Shown here: in pieces, positions 41,244 through 49,338 of the stretch
Numbering within the stretch: position 1 is the stretch's first letter
How the letters are laid out: the number at the start of each line of letters is the position of its first letter
Source of the DNA: Paraburkholderia rhynchosiae
GTDB taxonomy: Bacteria > Pseudomonadota > Gammaproteobacteria > Burkholderiales > Burkholderiaceae
Length of the DNA: 64,000 nt
Assembly (NCBI RefSeq): GCF_002879865.1
Contig: NZ_PNXY01000011.1
Location: 167,118-231,117, forward strand
Direction of reading: 5' to 3'
The notes under the pieces: model-generated
The model's database searches: none
Told to the model about the DNA's origin: nothing
Seen by the model: the letters and a program-made list of their open reading frames with translations, nothing else
Position numbers and translations under genes: made by a program

Positions 41244-42614
41244 TCAATCGCGCCACGCCGGCAGGCGGACCGTAACGACGAGACCCGCCTGTCCGGCCTC
41301 CGGCCTCAACTCGACAGTGCCACCATGTGAGTGCGCGACTTCGCGCACGATCGACAGACCCAAGCCCGTCCCCTCGGCGGCAGTCGCCCCGCGATAGAAG
41401 CGTTCGAACACGCGGGCGCGCGCTTCGGCCGGAATGCCGGGACCGTTATCGATAACCTGCAGTACAACTTCGTTGTCTTCCTCCCGGCAGATAGCGGTAA
41501 CCCTTCCTCCCTCCTGTGTGTAGCGAATGGCGTTATCGACCAGATTCGCGAGGAGTGCCGTCAACAGCGTTGCACTACCCGGGACATACGCCGTTCCGCT
41601 GAGCTCCGCACCGAGATCGATCTGGCGCCGCTGTGCGGCCCCCACGAGTTCCTCCATTACGCATGACACGACAGCGGCGAGGTCAACCCTGGCCCGTGTG
41701 CAGTAAGGTGGTGACGACTCGGCCTGGGCCAGTAGCAGCAGCTGATTGGTCATTTCGGTCATCTTCGCGGTGCTGCGGCGTATTCCCGCCAATGCATCTG
41801 TCAGCAACGGCCCACAACGCCCGCAGGGGCGGGCGCACTGAATCTGCGTTCGCAGCAGCGCAAGCGGAGTACGCAGTTGATGCGCGGCGTCCGCGATGAA
41901 CTTGCGCTGTGTCGTCGCGTGCAGTTTCAGGCGCGCGATACATAGATTGATCGCGTCGACGACGGGTCGTAACTCGGAAGGCAAGCGCTCGATGCGGATA
42001 GGCTCGAGTTGCAACGCGTCGCGATCGGAGACGTCATCCTTTAACCGGATGAGCGGTCGCAACTCAAAGGTCAGACCGAGCAGGACAAGGGCGACCACGA
42101 GCGCCAGCATCAACCCCTGACGGACCAACTGGGGACGCCACAGATTCTCCACCATGGCCCGATACGATGCCTGAGTCTTGCCGACAACAACGGTGACCGG
42201 CTCAGTTGCGCCCGAGTCGTACAACTCGCGCTCATACGCGACCGCGCGAACCGGGTGGCCATCGAGCACGGTGTCATAAAACATGGGACCTTGCGTTGCA
42301 TGAGAAGGGAGTGCGAGTTCGGGATTACCTCCCAGCAGACGGGCACGCCCCTTCACAACTCTGTAAAACACCTGATCCTGGTAGGGCGACTCGAACATCT
42401 CAAGCGCCGCGGGCGGGATCCTCGCGATCAGGGCGCCATCCTCCCAATTAACTTCTTCACCGATGATTCGTGCAGACGCGAGCAATGCGTTGTCCTGCAG
42501 AAGACTGGCAGTCTCGCGAGCCGCGTCAAACGACATCAGGCCGGTGACGAACATAAATACGGCGACCGGCACCAGCAGCCACGCGAGCAGCCGTGCACGC
42601 AGGCTTCGCATCAT
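41244..42614 (-). CDS. TctE-like sensor histidine kinase with Cys cluster
   Basis: 456 residues. A first helix (about 8-28), a periplasmic 2CSK_N-type sensing domain (about 30-165), a second helix (about 168-185), a DHp domain with phospho-acceptor His 245 (AAHQLRTP) and a HATPase domain (NLVDNAIRYT, DNGPGIP, GTGLGLSIV). Just after the H-box is Cys 260-x3-Cys 264-x2-Cys 267 (CARPCGRC), and Cys 305 and 318 follow. A tight Cys cluster at that place is unusual and could bind metal or sense redox. The upstream gene of a kinase-regulator pair placed before the Nramp-PRC genes. Confidence 0.92.
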   Translation of the reverse strand: MMRSLRARLLAWLLVPVAVFMFVTGLMSFDAARETASLLQDNALLASARIIGEEVNWEDGALIARIPPAALEMFESPYQDQVFYRVVKGRARLLGGNPELALPSHATQGPMFYDTVLDGHPVRAVAYERELYDSGATEPVTVVVGKTQASYRAMVENLWRPQLVRQGLMLALVVALVLLGLTFELRPLIRLKDDVSDRDALQLEPIRIERLPSELRPVVDAINLCIARLKLHATTQRKFIADAAHQLRTPLALLRTQIQCARPCGRCGPLLTDALAGIRRSTAKMTEMTNQLLLLAQAESSPPYCTRARVDLAAVVSCVMEELVGAAQRRQIDLGAELSGTAYVPGSATLLTALLANLVDNAIRYTQEGGRVTAICREEDNEVVLQVIDNGPGIPAEARARVFERFYRGATAAEGTGLGLSIVREVAHSHGGTVELRPEAGQAGLVVTVRLPAWRD

Positions 42615-43179
42615 GACCGGCCTCCCCTCGCATGTTCCGCACGTACTGCAATTGCGATCGGTGTCGCGGTTCCCTGTAGAGACTCATCGGAAAACACTCG
42701 GAACGCCGCACACCTTCCTTTCAATAGCCGCCTTTGCAGCATGGCAAACGACAGCCTGCCGTAAGCATGCGCCGAGGTGCACCGATATCCTGCCGCTCCC
42801 AATGAGCCTCGCGTGTTGCCAGGTGTTGCCTGGTATTGGCCAGCAGCGCGATCCGTTTCTCACTGGCAGTCTGCACCAACGGCGCGATTATGAGAGGACA
42901 AATCCTTCTCCCCGCTTTCACGGCAATGCGATTTTCTTAGGGGAAATCCATGAGGCGGGCGCCTTTACTGCACAACCGCAACAGTCACTGCATGCTCAGG
43001 CAAGCTTCAGATTCATTACACGTATAGCGTCCGCCGAATGCACACCATAAATAACTTTTACTTTCCGATTCACCGTTGCGCAGCCATTGTGTGAACCGTA
43101 CTGCCGGTCCATAGCCTCCATTTCTTAAGATTCCTTAAGGAATGAGTGGCCAGGCCAATAAACAGAAAGGAGACGAATA
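42615..43179. promoter_or_regulatory. Intergenic region before the beta-propeller lipoprotein
   Basis: 565 bases without a supported gene. It must hold the promoters of the sensor kinase (minus) and the lipoprotein (plus). ATTCCTTAAGGAAT (43130-43143) is a perfect 14-bp palindrome 37 bases before the lipoprotein start, a candidate operator. Confidence 0.5.
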
Positions 43180-44301
43180 ATGGAAATGCGCCTGATGACC
43201 TTGATGTTCCTCGGTGTGACCGCGTTGGCCGGCTGCGGAGGCGGCGATAACGTCAGCGGCCCCACCGCGCCGAAGCTTCTGACGAACATTGCCGTGCCGA
43301 ATGCCTCGAGCCCATCGTTCAGTTTCGACATCGGCTACGTTGAGGCCGGCACGTACTTTCTGGCCGACCGCAACAACAAGGCAGTGGATGTCGTCGATAC
43401 GAAATCGAACGCACTGGTCGCCCAGATCCCCGGACCGTTCACCGGTGCGGGCGCAACGACGAACGAGTCGGGTCCCGACGGAATCGTGGGCATAACCGGC
43501 ACGAACACAATCTATGTGGGTGACGTCGACTCGGTCAAAGTCATCGATACGGCTGCGCGAAAGACGGTCAACACCATTGCCATCAGCACTTCCGGATCGC
43601 GCGTCGATGAGGGCTGCTACGATCCTGACGACCATCTCGTGTTGTATGCGAGCCCTGGCGACACGCCGCCTTTCGCCACGTTCATTTCCACGCTGACGCA
43701 AAAAGCCGTGGGAAGACTTCCTTTCAACGGTTCGTCCGGGCTCGAAGCGTGCACCTACGATCCTGCCTCGAAGAGCTTTCTGATCAACAATGATGGGACC
43801 GCGGCTAATCCCGACGGCGAACTCGATGTCATCACCGCAAGTTCGGCGGTGGCGGGGAGCCCGTCTGTCAGCAAGTCGTTTCCGCTGGGAAAATGCGCAC
43901 CGACGGGGATCGTACTTGGGCCGGGTAACGACGTGCTGGTTGGATGCGATCCGTCAGCAGGCGATCCGCTCATCACGCTCATTCTGGACCGTACGAGCGG
44001 TGCCATTCGGGCCAGCCTGCCATTTGGCGGCGTGGACCAGGTCGCTTACGACCCGGCGTCCAACCGCTATTTCCTGCCGGCCCGGCACTACGTGACGAGC
44101 GGTACTGCTGCAGCGTCAGGCTTCAGTCCGCAGATGGCGGTAATAGATGGCGCGTCACGGCAGTTGCTCTTCAAGATTCCAGTCGGCACAGGCGCGCATT
44201 CTGTCGCCGTCGACAGCACGCTTGGGCAAGTGTATGTGCCGTTCCAGGGCGGCGCGGCCGGATTTGCCAACGGCGGCATCTCGGTGTTCTCGACCCACTA
44301 G
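43180..44301 (+). CDS. Beta-propeller (YVTN/NHL-like) lipoprotein
   Basis: 373 residues; AAAGGAGACGAATA precedes the ATG. Signal peptide with lipobox LAGC, then Gly/Asp linker. The body is built of repeated strands of YVTN/NHL type: YFLADRNNKAVDVVDTKSN, IYVGDVDSVKVIDTAARKTVNTI, VYVPFQGG. Such proteins fold as beta-propellers in the periplasm or on the surface and often bind partner proteins or small molecules. The sequence does not reveal the ligand. It is transcribed alone, with a palindrome upstream and a strong terminator downstream. Confidence 0.85.
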   Translation: MEMRLMTLMFLGVTALAGCGGGDNVSGPTAPKLLTNIAVPNASSPSFSFDIGYVEAGTYFLADRNNKAVDVVDTKSNALVAQIPGPFTGAGATTNESGPDGIVGITGTNTIYVGDVDSVKVIDTAARKTVNTIAISTSGSRVDEGCYDPDDHLVLYASPGDTPPFATFISTLTQKAVGRLPFNGSSGLEACTYDPASKSFLINNDGTAANPDGELDVITASSAVAGSPSVSKSFPLGKCAPTGIVLGPGNDVLVGCDPSAGDPLITLILDRTSGAIRASLPFGGVDQVAYDPASNRYFLPARHYVTSGTAAASGFSPQMAVIDGASRQLLFKIPVGTGAHSVAVDSTLGQVYVPFQGGAAGFANGGISVFSTH

Positions 44302-44647
44302 CGATGTCCGCTCTGTTCGGCGCGATGTTTGGTTTGACGCTCGGTGTCGCCAGCGAGAGTCGATTGCGGGACGATGCTGCAAAGGCGGATATTCACGGGT
44401 CCTTCTGTTTCGCCCGCACAACTCCCGTGGTGCTGGACTAGAACCTCGAATGGAACGATAGTAAGGCGGCGCTCAGAGTTTAAGTTCGAGAAACCCCGTA
44501 AGGTCCAGGCCTTACGGGGTTTTTATGTCTGTACGCCTGTCGCCTTCCGCCGACGCCTACGCCCATGCCCATGCCTACACCCACGCATCTTGGCCCACAC
44601 CAACCGACCGCCGGCGCCATCGCGCATCCCTGCGCAGCGCGCTTCGA
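44302..44647. other. Intergenic region after the lipoprotein
   Basis: About 346 bases. Apart from the terminator at 44491-44526, no gene or element is recognised. Confidence 0.4.
44491..44526 (+). terminator. Strong rho-independent terminator
   Basis: AAACCCCGTAAGG (44491-44503) and CCTTACGGGGTTT (44510-44522) form a 13-bp stem with a 6-nt loop, followed by T's. Confidence 0.95.
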
Positions 44648-45121
44648 TTAACCCGTCGACCCCGAAAAAGCCGATCTCAGCGTGGCGATATCGAACTTCA
44701 CCATTTTCATCATGGCCTCAGCGGCGCGCCTGGCCTTTTCCGGATCGGGGTCGCCCATCATCCGAATTACATCGTCTGGAGCGATCTGCCACGAGACGCC
44801 GAAGCGGTCTTTCAGCCAGCCGCACGCCTCGGGACTGCCCCCGCCTTCCAGCAGAGCATCCCAGTAACGGTCGACTTCTGCCTGATCGGCGCAGTTGACG
44901 AGAAGCGATACCGAGTGGTTGAACGTGTCGGCTCCTCCGGAGCTCATGGCGATGAAGGGCTGCCCGAAGAGTTCGAACTCGACAACCTTCGTGGAACCGG
45001 CGCTCGGCACCGCCGTGACCCGCACTATGCGCGAGTCTGGAAAGATGTTGGTATAGAAAGCCGCGGCCTCCTCCGCTTCGTTGGAATACCAGAGAAAAGG
45101 CGTGATCTTTTGAACCGTCAT
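44648..45121 (-). CDS. VOC-superfamily (PhnB-like) protein
   Basis: 157 residues from the ATG at 45121 with CAGGAGA upstream. It begins KITPFLWYSNEAEEAAAFYTNIFPDSRI, the start of PhnB/3-demethylubiquinone-methyltransferase-like VOC proteins, and continues with FELFGQPFIAMSSGG and FGVSWQIAPDD. The fold is a glyoxalase/bleomycin-resistance type with paired beta-alpha-beta-beta-beta units. Members of this group are often stand-alone proteins of unclear substrate. No operon partner is visible: the next gene upstream on this strand is 138 bases away. Confidence 0.88.
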   Translation of the reverse strand: MTVQKITPFLWYSNEAEEAAAFYTNIFPDSRIVRVTAVPSAGSTKVVEFELFGQPFIAMSSGGADTFNHSVSLLVNCADQAEVDRYWDALLEGGGSPEACGWLKDRFGVSWQIAPDDVIRMMGDPDPEKARRAAEAMMKMVKFDIATLRSAFSGSTG

Positions 45122-45259
45122 GGCAAATCTCCTGTCAGTGTCGGCCAGATGCGCGGGCAAGCCGCATGCTGCCATTGAGACGACGAAGGAAGAGCATCAG
45201 GATCGACACGTCGGGAAGAGATTTTTCATTTTCCCCGACGTCTGCCGTGCGGGGATGAC

Positions 45260-45469
45260 TCAGCCGTTCCAACGCCGCAACAACCAGAAGAGCGCGGATA
45301 CCACGACCGAAATCACAATGCACGTGACAATCGGCAGGTAAAAGTTGAATCCGTCCCGGGCGATATGGATGTCGCCAGGCAGCCGGCCGAACGGGATGCG
45401 CGCGAGCCAGTGCCACGCGAGGCCGGCAACAATACACAGCAGACCGAAAACGATGAGGAAACGGTTCAT
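45260..45469 (-). CDS. DUF2905 small membrane protein
   Basis: 69 residues, two hydrophobic segments (about 4-22 and 45-63) around a conserved LPGDIHIARDGFNFYLP loop, which is the DUF2905 signature. Function unknown. It is found widely in proteobacteria as a small inner-membrane protein. Confidence 0.9.
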   Translation of the reverse strand: MNRFLIVFGLLCIVAGLAWHWLARIPFGRLPGDIHIARDGFNFYLPIVTCIVISVVVSALFWLLRRWNG

Positions 45470-45607
45470 TGAGCGCAGTCAGTCCCAGTAGCCGATGAGA
45501 ACATCATAGGACGACTCTGGCGGACCGGCCAAGGGCTGCTGGGGGCGACCTGCGGGGACGACCCGCTGGGAACGACAGCGGGCCCGCCCTCAGATGCGCA
45601 ACGCCGC

Positions 45608-47269
45608 TCAATGGCTCGCGCCCTCCACCGCGCCGATGCCCGTTTCCGAGCGCACGGACTGTGCCTCGAACCCGGCTCGGTCGATGCGCGCGCGAGCGGA
45701 TTTGTCCGTCAGCGAGAAGACCCAGATGCCGGCGAAGCCGATGGTCATCGAGAAAAGCGCGGGCGACGCATACGGAAACGGTGCGCTAGCGTAGTGGAAC
45801 ACATCGACCCATACCGCCTTCGAGAGCACCGTCAGCAACACTGCGGAGAACAGCCCGAGGAAGCCGCCAATGGCCGCACCGCGCGTCGTGCAGCCGCGCC
45901 ACAACACGGACATGAACAGCACCGGGAAGTTGGCCGAGGCCGCCACCGCGAAAGCGAGCGAGACCATGAATGCGATGTTCTGCTTCTCGAACACGATGCC
46001 GAGCACAACAGCAATGATCCCCAACACGACAGTCGTGATGCGCGAGACAAACAGTTCGCTCGCGCTCGACGCCTTGCCATGCTTGAACACGGTCGCATAC
46101 AGATCGTGCGACACCGCCGACGCGCCCGCGAGCGTGAGGCCCGCCACAACAGCGAGAATCGTCGCGAACGCCACGGCCGAAATAAAGCCGAGGAAGACGT
46201 TGCCGCCCACGGCGCTCGCCAGATGTACGGCCGCCATGTTGCTGCCGCCGAGCAGCTTGCCGGCAGCGTCCTTGAACACGGGGTTGGTGCTCACCAGCAC
46301 AATCGCGCCAAAGCCGATGATGAAGGTGAGGATATAGAAGTAGCCAATCCACGTGGTCGCCCAGAACACCGACTTGCGCGCTTCCTTCGCATTGGGCACG
46401 GTAAAGAAACGCATCAGGATATGCGGCAGACCCGCTGTGCCGAACATCAGCGCGATGCCAAACGAGATCGCCGAAATCGGGTCCTTGATGAAGTTGCCCG
46501 GGCCCATGATCGACGCCTTCTTCTCATGCACCTCGACGGCTTTGGCAAACAGTGCCTCGGGACTGAAATGAAATTGCCAAAGCACCATGAACGCCATGAA
46601 CGACGCACCCGCGAGCAGCAGACACGCCTTGATGATCTGCACCCAGGTGGTCGCGGTCATGCCGCCGAAAAGCACGTACACCATCATCAGCGCGCCGACG
46701 ATCACCACCGCGATCCAGTACTCCAGCCCGAACAGCAGCTTGATGAGTTGTCCCGCGCCCACCATCTGCGCGATCAGGTAGAAGGCCACGACGACGAGCG
46801 TGCCCGATGACGCAAATGCGCGTATCGGAGCTTGCTTGAAGCGGTAAGCGGCCACATCGGCGAAGGTGAAGCGGCCGAGATTACGCAGTCGTTCGGCCAT
46901 CAGGAACGTGATGATCGGCCAGCCCACCAGAAAGCCGATCGAATAGATGAGCCCGTCGTACCCATTCGTGTAGACAGCGGCCGAGATGCCGAGGAACGAA
47001 GCGGCGGACATGAAGTCGCCCGCAATCGCGAGGCCGTTCTGAAAGCCGGTGATGCCGCCGCCAGCGGTGTAGAAGTCGGCTGCGGATCGCGTCCTGCGCG
47101 CCGCCCATTTGGTGATGAACAGCGTCCCGATCACGAACGCGACGAACATGCTGATCGCGGTCCAGTTCGTTGGCTGCTTGACCGCCTGGCCGAGATCGGC
47201 GCCGGCAGCGAAGCAACTGGCTGAAGCGGCGAATAGCGCGCCGACGGCAATGAATCGTCCGGCCTTCAT
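45608..47269 (-). CDS. actP: Acetate/solute:sodium symporter ActP
   Basis: 553 residues from the ATG at 47269, where a signal-like first helix begins (MKAGRFIAVGALFAAS); a longer frame upstream is not homologous. The SSS family pattern is clear: ADFYTAGGGITGFQNGLAIAGDFMSAASFLGI, FGTAGLPHILMRFFTVPNAKEAR, and about 13 membrane helices. ActP takes up acetate and other short carboxylates with sodium. Its ATG overlaps the stop of the DUF485 gene (ATGA at 47269-47266), the usual yjcH-actP arrangement. Confidence 0.95.
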   Translation of the reverse strand: MKAGRFIAVGALFAASASCFAAGADLGQAVKQPTNWTAISMFVAFVIGTLFITKWAARRTRSAADFYTAGGGITGFQNGLAIAGDFMSAASFLGISAAVYTNGYDGLIYSIGFLVGWPIITFLMAERLRNLGRFTFADVAAYRFKQAPIRAFASSGTLVVVAFYLIAQMVGAGQLIKLLFGLEYWIAVVIVGALMMVYVLFGGMTATTWVQIIKACLLLAGASFMAFMVLWQFHFSPEALFAKAVEVHEKKASIMGPGNFIKDPISAISFGIALMFGTAGLPHILMRFFTVPNAKEARKSVFWATTWIGYFYILTFIIGFGAIVLVSTNPVFKDAAGKLLGGSNMAAVHLASAVGGNVFLGFISAVAFATILAVVAGLTLAGASAVSHDLYATVFKHGKASSASELFVSRITTVVLGIIAVVLGIVFEKQNIAFMVSLAFAVAASANFPVLFMSVLWRGCTTRGAAIGGFLGLFSAVLLTVLSKAVWVDVFHYASAPFPYASPALFSMTIGFAGIWVFSLTDKSARARIDRAGFEAQSVRSETGIGAVEGASH

Positions 47270-47571
47270 GCGGCCTCCCGCTTGATCTGTTCGGTGAGTT
47301 CGTCGTAAGCGCTGTTCGCGCGACGCACGTAAAAGCCGGTGATGAGCACAGTAAATACGATCACGAAAAGTCCGATCGGCATGCCCCAGGTCATCACGCC
47401 CGCGCCGGTCTTCGCGGCAAGAAAGTCCTTGTCGAACGCGATGAGCAGCACGTAGCCGTAGTAGACGACCAGCACAAGAGCGGTCAGTGTCCAGCCTAGT
47501 CTCGAACGCTTTCGCACCAGTTCGCGGTATGCCGCGCTCGATTTGATTTTCTCTGCGAGTTTCAGGTCCAT
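47266..47571 (-). CDS. DUF485 membrane protein (YjcH-like)
   Basis: 101 residues with two membrane helices (about 30-48 and 63-82); the motif SAAYRELVRKRSRLGWTLT is typical of DUF485. It is the standard upstream partner of ActP, coupled by an ATGA overlap. Its role is not known in detail; it is thought to aid the permease. Confidence 0.92.
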   Translation of the reverse strand: MDLKLAEKIKSSAAYRELVRKRSRLGWTLTALVLVVYYGYVLLIAFDKDFLAAKTGAGVMTWGMPIGLFVIVFTVLITGFYVRRANSAYDELTEQIKREAA

Positions 47572-48047
47572 CTACGTCTCCTGCATGGGTATCTTTCGCT
47601 GCCTGACAAAATGCTCCCGTTCCGGCAGGGCCGAAACGATGTGCAATTCCTGTGCGCTGGGGTATCCCCGTTGGGAACGGGGCCAATGCTCTCGCGCAGA
47701 CGCTTTGAATTCGTCGTTCTGTTGATGCGCTCGACCGTACGTTAAAAGCAGCCGCTTACCCGGTTCTTACGGGAGGCGATTTCTTTTGGCGGGGTTTACG
47801 CGAGGCATGCGCGTCCACGCCGGATGGGCGTGACCGCTATTCCATCAGGAGAAAGCTCGCGCGGACCGCTCCAACGGCGGCTCTTGAAGATAACGAAGCA
47901 TGAAGAGGCCCGCGCGCGGCCGCACGGCTTCCGCCACGCTTCCCGAAGCGAAGAACCAGCGACGGCATGCCTTGGATAGAAAGCGGCGCAGACGCACACC
48001 GTTGCGCGCCGGCCCATCCGCGCGGCCGATGGCCGTCGCGATTGCCG
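47572..48047. other. Intergenic region upstream of yjcH-actP
   Basis: 476 bases without a gene. CCCCGTT-GGG-AACGGGG (47666-47682) is a 7-bp hairpin about 95 bases before the yjcH-like start, so it would lie in its leader or promoter region. Nothing else is recognised. Confidence 0.4.
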
Positions 48048-48311
48048 CTACTGCTTAACCTCACCCGTTCGGGGCGACGACGCACCCTCCGGCGACAGCG
48101 CGTTCGCGCGCTTGTCCATCAGGCTTCCGGGCTTATTGCCCGGAGCGCCCAGCGCGGCCGGCTCGTCCACGGTCCGTCCGGCCTGTCCAGGCTGGACCTC
48201 CTTCCCGGTTTGCGCGCCGCTGTTCGCCGGCGCGTTACCGCTTTGTTGTGCGCAGGCCGCGCTGCTCATGCAAAGTACCAACGCGACGCCGGCAACTTTC
48301 AAGGTGTTCAT
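48048..48311 (-). CDS. Small secreted or lipid-anchored hypothetical protein
   Basis: 87 residues; GGGAGACAGTC precedes the ATG. The signal peptide (MNTLKVAGVALVLCMSSAAC) ends in a possible lipobox SAAC or, alternatively, ACA-QQ for signal peptidase I. The mature part is Gly/Ala/Pro/Gln-rich, hydrophilic and probably disordered. I recognise no family. It stands alone between the acetate permease genes and the IclR operon. Confidence 0.7.
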   Translation of the reverse strand: MNTLKVAGVALVLCMSSAACAQQSGNAPANSGAQTGKEVQPGQAGRTVDEPAALGAPGNKPGSLMDKRANALSPEGASSPRTGEVKQ

Positions 48312-48427
48312 GACTGTCTCCCGGTTTCACGGCGCTTGCCGCTTTCGGGTAGACAAGCATGGCGCGTGCCGCGAGCGAACGACGGTGCGCAGCGCTATTG
48401 AGCAACGAACACCATAGGCATGCGTCG

Positions 48428-49267
48428 TTATTCCACGCGCCGCCGCGTGGAAATGGCCGATGCGGTCGAAATGACAAGGTCGGCAAAGCGCTTTTCATCG
48501 CGGTCGGCCTGCCAGCGCGAGCGCGCCACGGCAATGTTGACCGCGCCGATGCCACGCCCATGCGCGTTCGTGATCGCGGCCGCCGTCGAGATATCGCTCA
48601 CGAAATATTCGTCTTCCGTATGCGCGTAGCCTTGCTTGCGGATCTGTACGATGCGCTCCTTGATCTTGCGCGGCTGGTATACAGTGGACGCCGTATAAGA
48701 CACGAGATTCGTGCGCGAGAGAATGTCGTCGATCTCGCCATCGGGCAGCGTCGCGAGAATCGCAAGGCCCGGCGCCGTGCAATAGGCGGGCAGCCGCGAA
48801 CCGGTAATGACGTGCGCATTGAACACGTTGCGGCTCACAATGCGCAGCACGAACACGATGTCGGTATCGTCGAGCACGGTGAGGTTGGTCGCCTCTTCCG
48901 TCTCCGAGCCGAGTTGCTGGAGATACGGCGTCGCGCGGCTCACCAGATCGTTCGACGTCAGGTAGTGGTACGTGAAGTCGAGCAGCCGCGGCGACAGTTC
49001 GTACTTGCGGCTGTCCGGGTCCTTGAAGAGATAGCCGAGCGCGGCGAGCGTGTAAGTGAAACGCTGCGTCGCACTCATGTCGAAGCCCGTGAACGACGAA
49101 ATCTCCGACAGCGACAACTGGCGCTTGCTGCCGTCGAACGCGGTGAGCACTTTCATCGCCTTCTCTACGGACTGCACATAAAGCGAGGACGCCGTCGGGT
49201 CGACTGCTCCGGGCGGTTTCGCTGGGGAAGTCTTGCGCTTGCGCGGGGCTGTGGGCTCGTCGCTCAT
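48428..49267 (-). CDS. IclR-family transcriptional regulator
   Basis: 279 residues. A basic N-terminal extension precedes the winged helix (LYVQSVEKAMKVLTAFDG, LSLSEISSFTGFDMSATQRFTYTLAALGYL), then the IclR effector domain (NLTVLDDTDIVFVLRI, LPAYCTAPGLAILATL, GYAHTEDEYFVSDISTAAA). It is the last gene of the six-gene operon and starts 71 bases after the CoA ligase. It probably controls that operon in response to its substrate or a CoA ester. Confidence 0.93.
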   Translation of the reverse strand: MSDEPTAPRKRKTSPAKPPGAVDPTASSLYVQSVEKAMKVLTAFDGSKRQLSLSEISSFTGFDMSATQRFTYTLAALGYLFKDPDSRKYELSPRLLDFTYHYLTSNDLVSRATPYLQQLGSETEEATNLTVLDDTDIVFVLRIVSRNVFNAHVITGSRLPAYCTAPGLAILATLPDGEIDDILSRTNLVSYTASTVYQPRKIKERIVQIRKQGYAHTEDEYFVSDISTAAAITNAHGRGIGAVNIAVARSRWQADRDEKRFADLVISTASAISTRRRVE

Positions 49268-49338
49268 TACGTCAATGTCTATCCGGATTTGAACGACGAA
49301 TTATTGCATAGCCCTAAAACGTTACCTATATACGATAC

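Noticed and set aside
47666..47682. Hairpin upstream of yjcH-actP as a terminator or riboswitch
   Set aside because: A 7-bp stem with a 3-nt loop and no T tract; too simple to call a riboswitch, and no gene ends just before it.
45608..47686. 692-residue version of ActP
   Set aside because: The extra N-terminal part overlaps the DUF485 gene in another frame. ActP starts at 47269, coupled to DUF485 by ATGA.
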